Assembly: GCA_963808165.1 (NCBI GenBank)
Contig: CAWEET010000023.1
Span: forward strand, 1-64,000
Direction of reading: 5' to 3'
Length of the DNA: 64,000 nt
DNA from: Thiosocius sp963808165
Lineage (GTDB): Bacteria > Pseudomonadota > Gammaproteobacteria > Chromatiales > Chromatiaceae
Part shown: positions 42,922 through 52,029 of the stretch, in pieces
Layout: every line of letters starts with the position of its first letter
Numbering within the stretch: position 1 is the first letter of the stretch
Notes under the pieces: generated by a model
The model's input: the letters and a program-made list of their open reading frames with translations, nothing else
Database searches by the model: none
What the model was told of the DNA's origin: nothing
Translations under genes and position numbers: made by a program

Positions 42922-43333
42922 GGTACTGCAGGCCCACCCACTCGACCGCGACCTGGTGCTTGTCCGGCTTGCAGCCCGAACGCGGCGTGTAGGCCGGCGG
43001 CAGCCGGCAGTGGAAGACGAACTCCACTTGCTGTCGATATCTGACCGCCTTGCCGCTGCACGGCTTGAACGTCTCGACCACATGGACCAGGCCGAGGATC
43101 TCCACGCCGCTATCGATTTCCTCACGACACTCGCGCAGCAGGGTGTCCCGCAGGCGCTCTCCGGCATCTTGCCCGCCACCTGGCATCGCATAGCGCTCCA
43201 TGCCACCAGGGGCCCGTTTGCGCAGCAAAAGGACGTGATTCTGGCGCACGATCAACGCGCGTACCGAGTTCCTGATCGGTGGTACGACCGCGTCGGCCGA
43301 CGGCCGCACCACGGCCGCGTCGATGTTTGACAT
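42830..43333 (-). CDS. NUDIX hydrolase
   Basis: 167-residue NUDIX protein. The NUDIX box is GGQDAGERLRDTLLRECREE (G-x5-E-x7-R-E-x2-E-E), intact in its catalytic Glu residues, though the usual Gly after EE is Asp. Substrate cannot be told; FKPCSGKAVRYRQQVEFVFHCRLPP suggests a nucleotide or sugar-nucleotide pocket. Start MSNIDAAVV was chosen because GGAG lies 9 bases upstream; ATGs 3 and 12 codons earlier are alternatives. Converges with hda and overlaps its 3' end by 92 bases. Confidence 0.85.
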   Translation of the reverse strand: MSNIDAAVVRPSADAVVPPIRNSVRALIVRQNHVLLLRKRAPGGMERYAMPGGGQDAGERLRDTLLRECREEIDSGVEILGLVHVVETFKPCSGKAVRYRQQVEFVFHCRLPPAYTPRSGCKPDKHQVAVEWVGLQYLNEIDLRPAGMAMLVRQAALGDGPVYLGDL

Positions 43334-43393
43334 CTTTTTCATCTCCGCGCCATTTAGGCCGACGCGCATGACAACAATGAGTCGCTTGCCGGC

Positions 43394-44485
43394 TCAGGGT
43401 TCATCTGGCGGCCTTGCTTCGGCACCGTCCCCGGCATGTGTATACAGGTGGCTGGCCCGATAGGTCTCCAGCAGATGGCGCAACAGCACCATGACGAGCG
43501 CCGCTACCGGCAGAGCCAACAGGATACCGAAGAAGCCATACAACTGTCCGCCTGCCAAGACGGCGAAGATCACCGCCACCGGGTGCAATCCGATGCGCTC
43601 GCCGACCAGATGCGGCGTCAGCAAGGTACCCTCCAGCATCTGGCCCACCACGAACACCAGAATCACCCAGGGCAGATCGCCGATACCCTTGACTTGCAGT
43701 ATCGAGGCCACACCGGCGATCAGGATGCCGACAATAAGCCCCAGGTAGGGGACGAAGCTGACCAGGCCGGCAATCATGCCAATCAGCAATGCGAAATCCA
43801 GACCGACCAACCACAGGCCGGTGGTGTAGATCACACCGAGCGCGCTCATCACCAGTACCTGGCCCCTGAGAAAGGCCCCGAGGACCTCGTCAGACTCCCG
43901 GGCCAGCCGCGTCCAGGTCGCCTCACTGCGCCGCGGCAGCAGGGCGTGCACCCCGGCAACCAGATGGTCCCAATCGCGCAGCAGGTAAAAGGTCAGCACC
44001 GGCACCAGCACCAGGTTGGCCAGCCAGCCCAACAGCGCGAGGCCGGAGCCGGACACCGAGGCCCAGACGCTGGCCAGAATACCACCGGCCTCGCGCCAGT
44101 TTTCGGCCAGGGCGTCCTGCAGCGCGGATGGCTCCAGACCGGCCATCTCGCCGGGCAGCAGGGCCTCGAGACGCGGCAGCAGGTTGAGCCTGAGCCATTC
44201 GAGGTAACCGGGCAGTTTCTGCAGCAGCTGGGAGATCTGTGCCTCGAGACGCGGCAACAGCAGGATCAGAAGCAACGACAGCAACAGGAATATCACGCTG
44301 AAGACCAGGACCACCGACGGCGTCCGCTTGAGGCCACGCGCCTCGAGCCGATCGACCAGGGGGTCGCCCAGGTAAGCGAGCAGGGCCGAGACGACGAATG
44401 GCGTCAGGATCGGCGACAGCAGATAGACCAGCCAGCCGCCGAACAGCAACCAGCCGAGCATCCAGAACCGCTGCTTGTCAGACAT
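43394..44485 (-). CDS. AI-2E family (PerM-like) transporter
   Basis: 363-residue integral membrane protein of the AI-2E transporter/UPF0118 family. The N-terminus has paired hydrophobic helices (ILTPFVVSALLAYLGDPLVDRLEARG and VVLVFSVIFLLLSLLLILLL), then an amphipathic region (about 100-160), then a membrane bundle with SFVPYLGLIVGILIAGVAS and EGTLLTPHLVGERIGLHPVAVIFAVLAGGQLYGFFGILLALPVAALVMVLLRHL, the family signature. The exported or imported substrate is unknown. Its start lies at the end of the CDP-alcohol phosphotransferase gene, with a few bases overlap. Confidence 0.9.
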   Translation of the reverse strand: MSDKQRFWMLGWLLFGGWLVYLLSPILTPFVVSALLAYLGDPLVDRLEARGLKRTPSVVLVFSVIFLLLSLLLILLLPRLEAQISQLLQKLPGYLEWLRLNLLPRLEALLPGEMAGLEPSALQDALAENWREAGGILASVWASVSGSGLALLGWLANLVLVPVLTFYLLRDWDHLVAGVHALLPRRSEATWTRLARESDEVLGAFLRGQVLVMSALGVIYTTGLWLVGLDFALLIGMIAGLVSFVPYLGLIVGILIAGVASILQVKGIGDLPWVILVFVVGQMLEGTLLTPHLVGERIGLHPVAVIFAVLAGGQLYGFFGILLALPVAALVMVLLRHLLETYRASHLYTHAGDGAEARPPDEP

Positions 44486-45044
44486 CATTGCGGCTACCCA
44501 CGACCCGCGCGCGGCGGCTCCATTCGCGCACATAGCCGGTGCCACTGAGCAAGATGGTCAGCATGACCGCCCAGATCAGTGTCTGAACGACCCAAGCCGG
44601 TATCCCGGTGAAACCGAGCGCGGCAACACCGACCGCCGCCAATGCGATCTGCAGCACCGTGTTGAGCTTACTGATCAGGGTCGGCTCAGGCTGAACCGCC
44701 TCGATCCGAAAATTGTAAACAGTGGCACCGATCACGATAAGCAGGTCGCGCGCCAACACACTCAACACCAGCCACCACGGGAAGATGCCGAGCCACCAGA
44801 GACAGACAAAGGTCGAGATCAGAAGAAACTTGTCGGCCAGCGCATCCAGTATGCCGCCGAGCCGCGAACTCCAGCCGAAGTGCTTGGCGAGAAAGCCATC
44901 CAGACCATCCGACGCGCCGGCAAGGAGGAACAGCCAGATCGCCAGCGTGAACTCGCCGTTGAGCAGGCACCAGATGATCGGACCGACCAGCAGGATGCGG
45001 GCGACGCTGATGATGTTAGGCAGGTGACGCAGAGAGGAACTCAT
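44478..45044 (-). CDS. CDP-alcohol phosphatidyltransferase (PgsA-like)
   Basis: 188-residue membrane enzyme. The signature is DGLDGFLAKHFGWSSRLG followed by GILDALADK, matching D-G-x2-A-R-x8-G-x3-D-x3-D except that the Ala-Arg pair reads LA(K), close to the PgsA pattern. N-terminal LPNIISVARILLVGPIIWCLL is typical of phosphatidylglycerophosphate synthases. A true pgsA elsewhere is possible, so this could also be a cardiolipin or other phospholipid synthase. Lies between DUF2066 and the AI-2E gene on the same strand. Confidence 0.85.
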   Translation of the reverse strand: MSSSLRHLPNIISVARILLVGPIIWCLLNGEFTLAIWLFLLAGASDGLDGFLAKHFGWSSRLGGILDALADKFLLISTFVCLWWLGIFPWWLVLSVLARDLLIVIGATVYNFRIEAVQPEPTLISKLNTVLQIALAAVGVAALGFTGIPAWVVQTLIWAVMLTILLSGTGYVREWSRRARVVGSRNDV

Positions 45045-45071
45045 CGGGGTCTGACCAGCGGGTCCGAGCGA

Positions 45072-46175
45072 TCAATACAGCAGGCGATAATGGACATCGG
45101 CCTCCGGCTGCGCAGCCTGCAACGCGCCATCGTTTGCAGGCACCGCATCGCGCGGCACCGATCGCGCGGTTCCGGGCTCCGCAGCCAGCTGTACGTCCCC
45201 GTCAAGGGCGCGGAGCAAATCCTGCTCGCTGCTGCGCAGACGGAACTCGAACAAGCAGCGGTCGCCGGCGACGTGCCGCAGCGCCAGCCCCTCGACCGTT
45301 TCCAGGTCTTCGAGAATCGCCAGCAGGCGCCCATACGCCCCCAGGTCACCGACCCCCGAGAAGTTCACGCGGTACCCGCGGCCATGCTTGACGCCAGGCA
45401 TCGGGGCATAGCGCGAGGCCAGCAGATTCTGCGCCTGGTCGACCGCGAAGGCCAAGGCGCCGGGCAGCGCTTGGGGCGGTGTCTGGAAACTCTGAGCGGA
45501 GTCGCTGCCGATCAGGGTCCACTCGCCACTCCACTTGCCGTCGGCCCGCGCACGCAGCCGACCGCTCAACACCAGATCGTGCGGATAGCGCGCCGAGGCC
45601 TGTCGGATCGCCGCGTGATAGTCGGACCAGACATCGGCCGGGGTCAACTGCGCCTGATCCTGTAAATCCATCAGCGGCAGCTGCAATGGCATACCGCGCT
45701 GCCGCGCCTGTTGAAGGACCGCACTACGAGCCTCCGGCAGATTGTCGTAATTCAGCATTTCGCGCTGGCCGGCACGTTCTGTGGCAACCCACATGAGCAC
45801 GCCGGGCCGCTGCACCCAGACCGGCAGCTGCTGCTCTCGCATCATCCGCTCGACCCCCGCCTTGTCGAAGCGCGCCCAGAGGTAACGCGCCAGCGCGCCG
45901 CCCTCGTCTGCGGTCCGGTAACGGTACTGCTGCACCAGCGACGGGGCCGCATCGAGGACTTTTCGGGTACCCGGCTGTCCGCGGATCGCCGGATTGCCAC
46001 TGACCCGGACCAACACTTCGGCGAGCAGCTCAGACAATGCCGCGTTGCGCGTTTCGCTGCCCTCGTCGTTGACCAATGTCTCGGCACTGAAAAGATCATC
46101 CGCGAGCACGCTCGGGGCAAACCAGGCCGACAACGCCAGCAGGCAGATCGGAAGCAAGGTCCTTGGGTTTCGCAT
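45072..46175 (-). CDS. DUF2066 family periplasmic protein
   Basis: 367 residues with a signal peptide (MRNPRTLLPICLLALSAWFAPSVLA) and the DUF2066 region (ETRNAALSELLAEVLVRVSGNPAIRG...VQQYRYR, ARFDKAGVERMMREQQLPVWVQRPGVLMWVATE). Family function unknown. Positioned immediately upstream of the phosphotransferase and divergent from purM across about 125 bases, a layout widespread in gammaproteobacteria. The C-terminal half has repeated short beta-like segments but no recognised domain. Confidence 0.88.
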   Translation of the reverse strand: MRNPRTLLPICLLALSAWFAPSVLADDLFSAETLVNDEGSETRNAALSELLAEVLVRVSGNPAIRGQPGTRKVLDAAPSLVQQYRYRTADEGGALARYLWARFDKAGVERMMREQQLPVWVQRPGVLMWVATERAGQREMLNYDNLPEARSAVLQQARQRGMPLQLPLMDLQDQAQLTPADVWSDYHAAIRQASARYPHDLVLSGRLRARADGKWSGEWTLIGSDSAQSFQTPPQALPGALAFAVDQAQNLLASRYAPMPGVKHGRGYRVNFSGVGDLGAYGRLLAILEDLETVEGLALRHVAGDRCLFEFRLRSSEQDLLRALDGDVQLAAEPGTARSVPRDAVPANDGALQAAQPEADVHYRLLY

Positions 46176-46289
46176 GCGCCGAAGTTTAACGCGGTTCGTG
46201 CGCCGGGTCGCCGGTGAAATTGCCGGTCGGCATGACGATTGGTTAGGCGCCGACGCTGAGGCTAGAATGGTCGCTTTGTTTTCGCGCGC

Positions 46290-46293
46290 GGAG
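46290..46293 (+). promoter_or_regulatory. Ribosome-binding site fixing the purM TTG start
   Basis: GGAG 6 bases before TTG at 46300. The preceding in-frame ATG (46267) lacks such a site and would add residues not seen in PurM proteins. Confidence 0.7.
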
Positions 46294-46299
46294 TCAACC

Positions 46300-47358
46300 T
46301 TGAGCGAGCAGCCTTCAAATCCGGAGCCCGGCGGCCTGAGCTATGCACAAGCCGGGGTGGATATCGATGCCGGTAGTGCACTGGTCGAGCGGATAAAGCC
46401 GGCGGTCAGGAAAACCCTTCGACCCGGCGTCATGGCGGGTCTCGGCGGCTTCGGTGCCCTGTTCGAGCTGCCGATGGACCGTTTCCGCGAACCCGTGCTG
46501 GTTTCGGGCACGGACGGCGTGGGCACCAAACTCAAGTTGGCGATGCAGCTCGGCTCGCACGATACGATCGGTATCGACCTGGTTGCGATGTGTGTCAACG
46601 ACATCGTGGTCGCAGGTGCCGAGCCGCTGTTTTTTCTGGATTATTATGCGACCGGTCGACTCGACCTCGACACTGCGGCCGCCGTTATCGGCGGGATCGC
46701 GCGCGGTTGTGAATTGGCCGGCTGCGCCTTGACCGGCGGCGAAACCGCCGAGATGCCTGGCATGTACGCCGCCGGCGATTATGACCTGGCCGGCTTTGCC
46801 GTCGGGATCGTGGAGAAGTCGCGCATCCTGCAGCCGGACAGCGTGCAGATCGGCGATGTCCTGCTCGGACTGGCCTCTTCCGGGCCCCATTCGAACGGCT
46901 ACTCGCTGATCCGCAAGGTGCTCGAGATCAGCGCTGCCTCGCTCGATCAGGCGGTCGGCGACAGCAGTCTGGGCGAGGCGCTGATGGTCCCTACCCGGAT
47001 CTATGTGAAATCGCTGCTGAGCCTGCTGGAACAGGTCGAGGTACACGCGATGGCGCACATCACCGGTGGCGGCCTGAGCGAGAATCTGCCGCGCGTGCTG
47101 CCGGAGCAGAGTTGTGCGGAGATCGTGCGCGACAGCTGGCGACTGCCGGCCGTGTTCGACTGGCTGCGCAACACGGGTGGAATCGCCGACTCCGAGATGC
47201 TGCGCACCTTCAACTGCGGCATCGGCATGGTGGTTTGCGTGCCGGAGGACGCGGCAGGCCCGGCCACCCGGATACTCGAGTCACTCGGAGAGTCCGTGCA
47301 CCGGATCGGGCAGATCCACGAGTGTGACTGCGCGGCTCCGTGCGTGCGCTACATATGA
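46300..47358 (+). CDS. purM: Phosphoribosylformylglycinamidine cyclo-ligase
   Basis: AIR synthetase, fifth step of purine synthesis. 352 residues from a TTG start (LSEQPSNPEPGGLSYAQAGVDIDAGSALVERIKP), close to E. coli PurM (345). Family motifs: GGFGALFELP, VSGTDGVGTKLKLA (ATP-binding), DLVAMCVNDIVVAGAEPLFFLDYYA, CALTGGETAEMPGMY, ASSGPHSNGYSLIRKV and HITGGGLSENLPRVLP. Overlaps purN by four bases (ATGA). A purM-purN pair beside DUF2066 is the standard gammaproteobacterial layout. Confidence 0.97.
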   Translation: MSEQPSNPEPGGLSYAQAGVDIDAGSALVERIKPAVRKTLRPGVMAGLGGFGALFELPMDRFREPVLVSGTDGVGTKLKLAMQLGSHDTIGIDLVAMCVNDIVVAGAEPLFFLDYYATGRLDLDTAAAVIGGIARGCELAGCALTGGETAEMPGMYAAGDYDLAGFAVGIVEKSRILQPDSVQIGDVLLGLASSGPHSNGYSLIRKVLEISAASLDQAVGDSSLGEALMVPTRIYVKSLLSLLEQVEVHAMAHITGGGLSENLPRVLPEQSCAEIVRDSWRLPAVFDWLRNTGGIADSEMLRTFNCGIGMVVCVPEDAAGPATRILESLGESVHRIGQIHECDCAAPCVRYI

Positions 47359-48002
47359 CATCGGGCCAGGCGAGGCTGCCCGTCGTAGTGCTGATCTCAG
47401 GCGGCGGCACCAACCTGCAGGCCCTGATCGACGGTGCCGCTGCCGGGCAACCCTATCGGATCTGTGGCGTCATCAGCAACCGGCCGGGGGTGCAGGGTCT
47501 GGAACGCGCCGGCAGCGCGGGGATTCCCACCCGGGTGCTCGACCACACCGCATTCATCGACCGGGAGCGCTTCGATGCGGCCCTGGGCGATGCAGTTGAG
47601 TCGTTCGAACCCGGGCTGGTGGTATTGGCTGGTTTCATGCGCATACTCGGCGACGCATTCGTCGAACGCTTCGCCGGGCGCATGCTTAACATCCACCCCT
47701 CGCTGCTGCCGGCGTTTCAAGGCCTGCACACCCATCGCCGCGCGCTCGAAGCCGGGGTCACCGAACATGGGGCCAGCGTCCACTTCGTCACATCGGAGCT
47801 CGATGGCGGCCCGGTGGTGGCACAGGCCCGGGTCCCGGTCGAGCCGGGCGATACCGAGGCCATACTTGGCGCGCGAGTGCTGGCCCGCGAACATGAGCTG
47901 TTGCCGCAGGTGGTCACCTGGTTCGCCGAAAGGCGCCTGGAGATGCGCGACGGACAGATCCGTTTCGATACGCTTCCGCTGCATGCCGCCTTGCAATGCT
48001 GA
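47355..48002 (+). CDS. purN: Phosphoribosylglycinamide formyltransferase
   Basis: 215-residue GAR transformylase using 10-formyl-tetrahydrofolate, third step of purine synthesis. Substrate loop ISGGGTNLQALID, catalytic Asn-His in GRMLNIHPSLLPAFQGLHTH, and catalytic Asp in VTSELDGGPVVAQ. The ATG overlaps the purM stop; earlier in-frame starts inside purM were rejected. Its own stop overlaps the start of the DUF3108 lipoprotein gene. Confidence 0.97.
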   Translation: MTSGQARLPVVVLISGGGTNLQALIDGAAAGQPYRICGVISNRPGVQGLERAGSAGIPTRVLDHTAFIDRERFDAALGDAVESFEPGLVVLAGFMRILGDAFVERFAGRMLNIHPSLLPAFQGLHTHRRALEAGVTEHGASVHFVTSELDGGPVVAQARVPVEPGDTEAILGARVLAREHELLPQVVTWFAERRLEMRDGQIRFDTLPLHAALQC

Positions 48003-48748
48003 GCAGGCTGCTCGGGCTCGCGCTGCTGCCGCCGATGCTGTGGCTGGCCGCCTGCGCCCCACCGGCCCCGCCGACCACGGCGGAGGTCGAGACTCCCCTC
48101 GCGATCGAGGCGAGTTACCGGCTGCTGTTCAATGAGCAGTTGGTCGGCATGGCGCTGTTCGAACTGCAAATCACCGAGGACGGCACGTACCGGATCGATG
48201 CGTTCACGACCCCGGCCGGTCAGATGGAAGACCAGTCGGATGACGAGGTGCTCGAAACCAGTCTCGGCAGGCTGGAAGCGGGAGCGATAAGGCCGGAACA
48301 TTTCCAACACAGCGTGATGCGGGGCGGCCTGCTCGAAGTTGTCGGCCTAGCGTTCGACTGGAAAGATCACAGGCTGCATGTCGAGGGCAAGGACGCGCAA
48401 CGTGATGTCGTCCTGCTGCCTGGTACCCACGACCGTTTGAGCTACCTGCTCGAGGCGCACCGACTGGCCTCTGCCGGTGAAGGTGCCTCACAGATCCAGA
48501 TCGCATCCCCAGATGCGACCGAACAGACAGTCCTGGAAGTCGTCGGCAAAGGACCTCTCGAGGTGCCGTCGGGTCGCTACGAGGCGCTCAGCATCCGCCG
48601 CCTCACGCCGGACCAAGGCGAGTCCCGCCAACTGTGGTTCGACACCCGGCTCGGCCCGCTGCCGCTGCGCGTATTGCATGAGCACGGCGGCAACATGGTC
48701 GACATGCGACTCGAGCAGATCAGCCGGCGTCCGAACGATCCTCGCTGA
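47996..48748 (+). CDS. DUF3108 lipoprotein
   Basis: 250 residues. The N-terminus ends in LWLAACAPP, a lipobox (LAAC), so the mature protein should be lipid-anchored at C20. The rest is a DUF3108 beta-rich domain (EASYRLLFNEQLVGMALFELQITEDGTYRIDAFTTP...RLTPDQGESRQLWFDTRLGPLPLRVLHEH). Function unknown; DUF3108 genes commonly follow purMN. Start overlaps the purN stop; the 3' end overlaps the converging dcd gene by 29 bases. Confidence 0.88.
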   Translation: MLSRLLGLALLPPMLWLAACAPPAPPTTAEVETPLAIEASYRLLFNEQLVGMALFELQITEDGTYRIDAFTTPAGQMEDQSDDEVLETSLGRLEAGAIRPEHFQHSVMRGGLLEVVGLAFDWKDHRLHVEGKDAQRDVVLLPGTHDRLSYLLEAHRLASAGEGASQIQIASPDATEQTVLEVVGKGPLEVPSGRYEALSIRRLTPDQGESRQLWFDTRLGPLPLRVLHEHGGNMVDMRLEQISRRPNDPR

Positions 48749-49316
48749 TACGGCTCGCCAGCGGCCCGCTCTGGCCCCGGTACTTGGCATCGTCCCGCTT
48801 GGTGTAGGGGCGTTGCGCTGGGCCGGTGAGGGTTTCGAAACTCATCGCACCGATCGCCATGCCTGGACGCAGGGCCAGTGGCAGCTTCCCCGAATTGAAG
48901 AATTCCAGCACGATGTTGCCGCTCCAGCCAGGGTCGATGCGGTGCGCGGTCACGTGCACCATCAGGCCCAGCCGTGCCAGGCTCGAACGACCGTCCAGCC
49001 AGCCCACAAGGTCGTCCGGCAGCGTAATCGACTCCAGTGTGATGCCGAGCGCGAGTTCACCGGGGTGGAGTACGAAAGTTGCCTGATCGCCGATGAAGAT
49101 CTCGTCGCCCATGACCTTCTCTACCGCCTGGTCGACCTGCTCCCGGGAACCGGACAGGTCGATGAACGCGATCGTGTGCGAGCTGAATACGCGGAAGCGG
49201 TGACCTAGCCGCAGGTCGACGCTGACGCCGCTGATCGCGCGGTCGTCCGGTCGCGGCAGGATATGGATGCGCTCCTGGTTCAGTGCAGCGATGATGTCGC
49301 TGTCGCAGAGTCTCAT
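48720..49316 (-). CDS. dcd: dCTP deaminase
   Basis: 198-residue trimeric deaminase making dUTP from dCTP. Motifs: GVSVDLRLGHRFRVF, VLHPGELALGITLESITLPDDLVGWLDGRSSLARLGLMVHVTAHRIDPGWSGNIVLEFFNSG with the catalytic Glu, and the nucleotide-binding tail ...PYTKRDDAKYRGQSGP. About five residues longer than E. coli Dcd at the C-terminus. The start MRLCDSDIIAAL is the family N-terminus. Alone on the minus strand, converging with the DUF3108 gene. Confidence 0.95.
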   Translation of the reverse strand: MRLCDSDIIAALNQERIHILPRPDDRAISGVSVDLRLGHRFRVFSSHTIAFIDLSGSREQVDQAVEKVMGDEIFIGDQATFVLHPGELALGITLESITLPDDLVGWLDGRSSLARLGLMVHVTAHRIDPGWSGNIVLEFFNSGKLPLALRPGMAIGAMSFETLTGPAQRPYTKRDDAKYRGQSGPLASRISEDRSDAG

Positions 49317-49445
49317 GGTCGCTTGGCCTCGGCTGCGGGAATCGCGAAGGGCAAGTCTACACCACAGCAGGGGCCGCACCGGCCTTCGGGGAATGGCCCG
49401 CACCGGCGGCGCGGCACAGGGTCAGGCACCGTCGAGCGACTGCGC

Positions 49446-50087
49446 TCATACCGCCCCCCCGTCACCGATGACATGCGCTTCACAGTGCGTGAGGTGGGGA
49501 TGGTTGCGCAGGACATAACCGGCATCGTGCAGTTGCAGCACGGCATTGCTCAGGTTGGTGCGCAGCGCGGAGCTTGGCGAATCCAGATGCACGGCCAGAT
49601 CATGCAGGCTGACCTCGACGTGATGGTCGCGCACCGCTACCGGGACCTGCAGGCGCTCCGCGATGTTCAGGAAGGGGTCGAGCGGCGACACATCGGAGGC
49701 CCCTTGACTGGGGACATGGGCGTGCTCCACCAAGGATTCGTGCCTGGCCGCATCATCCAGCCGACCCTGGTAGATTTCCACCCAAACAGCCTCGACGCCG
49801 GCGTTGCGGCGGATCACCGCAGAAACGATTGCAACCACCGCGCCGGCCGACTGCCGATCGGGGCGACACGACAACACGGCGGCCATCAGGTCACGCTGCA
49901 CCCTACTCAGCAGCGCTGCCTTGTAGCCGCTCATGACAAAGTCGCGGTCCTGTGAAAGATTGCGCAGGAAGGCCTCGGTCGCGACATAATAGCGCGAGGT
50001 GTGGTGAAACAGTTCTTCCGCAAACCCGCCCCAGCCCTTGTGGAACGGCGGATAGAAATGTCCATCGACGTTCTTCAGATCGCTCAT
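49446..50087 (-). CDS. Hypothetical protein downstream of pckA
   Basis: 213 soluble residues, no signal peptide, membrane segment or cysteine motif. The N-terminus MSDLKNVDGHFYPPFHKGWGGFAEELFHHTSRYYVATEAFLRNL is rich in aromatics and histidines. The middle region VVAIVSAVIRRNAGVEAVWVEIYQG looks like an alpha/beta element. Near the C-terminus, VSLHDLAVHLDSPSSALRTNLSNAVLQLHDAGYVLRNH has a helix-turn-helix feel but was not matched to a family. It begins 24 bases after the pckA stop and is probably co-transcribed; the role is unknown. Confidence 0.65.
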   Translation of the reverse strand: MSDLKNVDGHFYPPFHKGWGGFAEELFHHTSRYYVATEAFLRNLSQDRDFVMSGYKAALLSRVQRDLMAAVLSCRPDRQSAGAVVAIVSAVIRRNAGVEAVWVEIYQGRLDDAARHESLVEHAHVPSQGASDVSPLDPFLNIAERLQVPVAVRDHHVEVSLHDLAVHLDSPSSALRTNLSNAVLQLHDAGYVLRNHPHLTHCEAHVIGDGGAV

Positions 50088-50111
50088 GGGCGAAGACCCC
50101 CGCGGCGCAGA

Positions 50112-51725
50112 TCACTCCGGGCGTTGCGCCAATGGCCCGGCCTCGCGCACCGACTCGGATACTTCGTCCGCGTACAGCCCGAAATTCTCGTGGAACATCG
50201 CCGCCAGTCGCGCGGCCTGTGCATCATATGCGGCCTTGTCGCTCCAGCTGTCACGCGGTCGGAGCATGCCGTCGGGCACATCCGGGCAGGACTCGGGGAC
50301 CTCGAAACCAAATACCGGGTCTCGCCAGGTCGGCACATCGTCCAGATGCCCGTCCAGGGCCGCATTGACCATTGCGCGAGTGTGCGGGATGGCGACCCGC
50401 TGGCCTACCCCGTAGGGTCCACCGGTCCAACCGGTATTGATCAACCAGGCCTTGACCCCGTGACGATTGATGCGCTCGCCGAGCAACTCGGCGTAGCGGC
50501 GCGGATGCAGCGGCATAAAGGGCGCACCATAGCAGGCGCTGAACACCGGGCTGGGCTCGGTGACCCCCTTCTCGGTCCCGGCGACACGAGCCGTGTATCC
50601 GGAGATGAAGTGGTACATGGCCTGATCCGGCGTCAACCGCGCGATCGGCGGCAGCACGCCGAAGGCGTCGCAGGTCAGGAAGATGATGTTCTCGGGCTGC
50701 CCGCCAAGGCCGTCAGGCGCGGCGTTGGCAATCGCGCTGATATGGTAGGCACCGCGCGTGTTCTCGGTCAGCGAGCCATCGTCCAGGTCGAGGTGACGAT
50801 CTTCGGCCCGCATGGTGACATTCTCCAGCACCGTCCCGAAGCGCACCGTGGTGGCATAGATCTCGGGCTCGTTCTCTGGCGAGAGCTTGATCATTTTCGC
50901 GTAACAACCGCCTTCGAAATTGAAGATACCGTTGTCGCTCCAGCCGTGCTCATCGTCGCCGATCAGGGTGCGCGACTTGTCGGCCGAGAGCGTCGTCTTG
51001 CCGGTGCCGCTGAGTCCGAAGAACAGCGCCGTTTTGCCGTCCGGGCCGATGTTCGCTGAACAGTGCATCGGCAGCACTCCCCGGCCCGGCATCAGGTAGT
51101 TCATTACCGAGAATATGGATTTCTTGATCTCGCCGGCGTAGCTGGTGCCACCAATCAACACCAGGCGCTTGCTGAAGTTGACCAGGATGAAGGTCTCACT
51201 GCGGGTGTGATCCTGGCTCGGAATCGCATGGAAGCGCGGCGAATCAATGACGGTGAAATAGGGTTCGTGATCGGCCAGTTCCTCGCGCGTAGCCTGAATG
51301 AACAGGTTGCGTGCGAACAGGCTGTGCCAGGCGTATTCGGTAATGATGCGGATCGGCATCCGATACTCGGGATCAGCGCCGGCGTAACAGTCCTGCACAT
51401 AGACTTCTTTCATCTGCAGGTAGGAGGCCATTCGCTGGTGCAGGATGTCGAAGTTCTGCTCAGCGATCGGCTTGTTGATGGCGCCCCACCAAATCTGGTC
51501 GTGGCTGCTGGCCTCATCGACGATGAATTTGTCGTTTGCGGAACGTCCCGTGTGATGACCGGTCCGGACGACAAGGGGCCCGAGATGGGACAATGAGCCC
51601 TCATGCCGGAGCAGTGCCTGTTCGTACAGCGCCGGTGTCGGCAGATTCCAAAAAATCTCGTTCAGATTATAAAGGCCGTGGCTTTCCAGACCCTGCCGGC
51701 TTTGCGACTCTCGATCTCGCTGCAT
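50112..51725 (-). CDS. pckA: Phosphoenolpyruvate carboxykinase (ATP)
   Basis: 537-residue ATP-dependent PEPCK, the gluconeogenic enzyme making PEP from oxaloacetate. Oxaloacetate-site arginine in LVVRTGHHTGRSANDKF, the P-loop FFGLSGTGKTTLSAD, the metal/catalytic loop LIGDDEHGWSDNGIFNFEGGCYAK and the later TSGYTARVAGTEKG-like loop (FISGYTARVAGTEKGV) are intact. Start MQRDRESQSRQG was chosen for length and for GGAG 7 bases upstream; the frame stays open for about 60 further codons. A hypothetical gene follows closely. Confidence 0.97.
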   Translation of the reverse strand: MQRDRESQSRQGLESHGLYNLNEIFWNLPTPALYEQALLRHEGSLSHLGPLVVRTGHHTGRSANDKFIVDEASSHDQIWWGAINKPIAEQNFDILHQRMASYLQMKEVYVQDCYAGADPEYRMPIRIITEYAWHSLFARNLFIQATREELADHEPYFTVIDSPRFHAIPSQDHTRSETFILVNFSKRLVLIGGTSYAGEIKKSIFSVMNYLMPGRGVLPMHCSANIGPDGKTALFFGLSGTGKTTLSADKSRTLIGDDEHGWSDNGIFNFEGGCYAKMIKLSPENEPEIYATTVRFGTVLENVTMRAEDRHLDLDDGSLTENTRGAYHISAIANAAPDGLGGQPENIIFLTCDAFGVLPPIARLTPDQAMYHFISGYTARVAGTEKGVTEPSPVFSACYGAPFMPLHPRRYAELLGERINRHGVKAWLINTGWTGGPYGVGQRVAIPHTRAMVNAALDGHLDDVPTWRDPVFGFEVPESCPDVPDGMLRPRDSWSDKAAYDAQAARLAAMFHENFGLYADEVSESVREAGPLAQRPE

Positions 51726-52029
51726 CTTCGTCTCCCAATCGCAAGCCAGCCGGTTCCCTCGGCCACCCACGACACCCTCGAAACGTTCGCCCGTGCTCCA
51801 GCACAGACCTCTTTTCCAGGCAAATGTGCCCCCATGATACACGTCGGCTTCACTGGCCGGCTCAACCGTCTGCATTGCAGGGCGTGCAAATACCCTGCCA
51901 ATCATCCGTGTATCAGACGCATATCGACCGAACGGATCGAGTAGGAGGCGGGGTCACCCGAGGTACTCGGCGTCTGCCAGACGATGGGCACTTGTGGGCT
52001 GTGGGTTAGCGAACCTCCCGCACGGGGCA

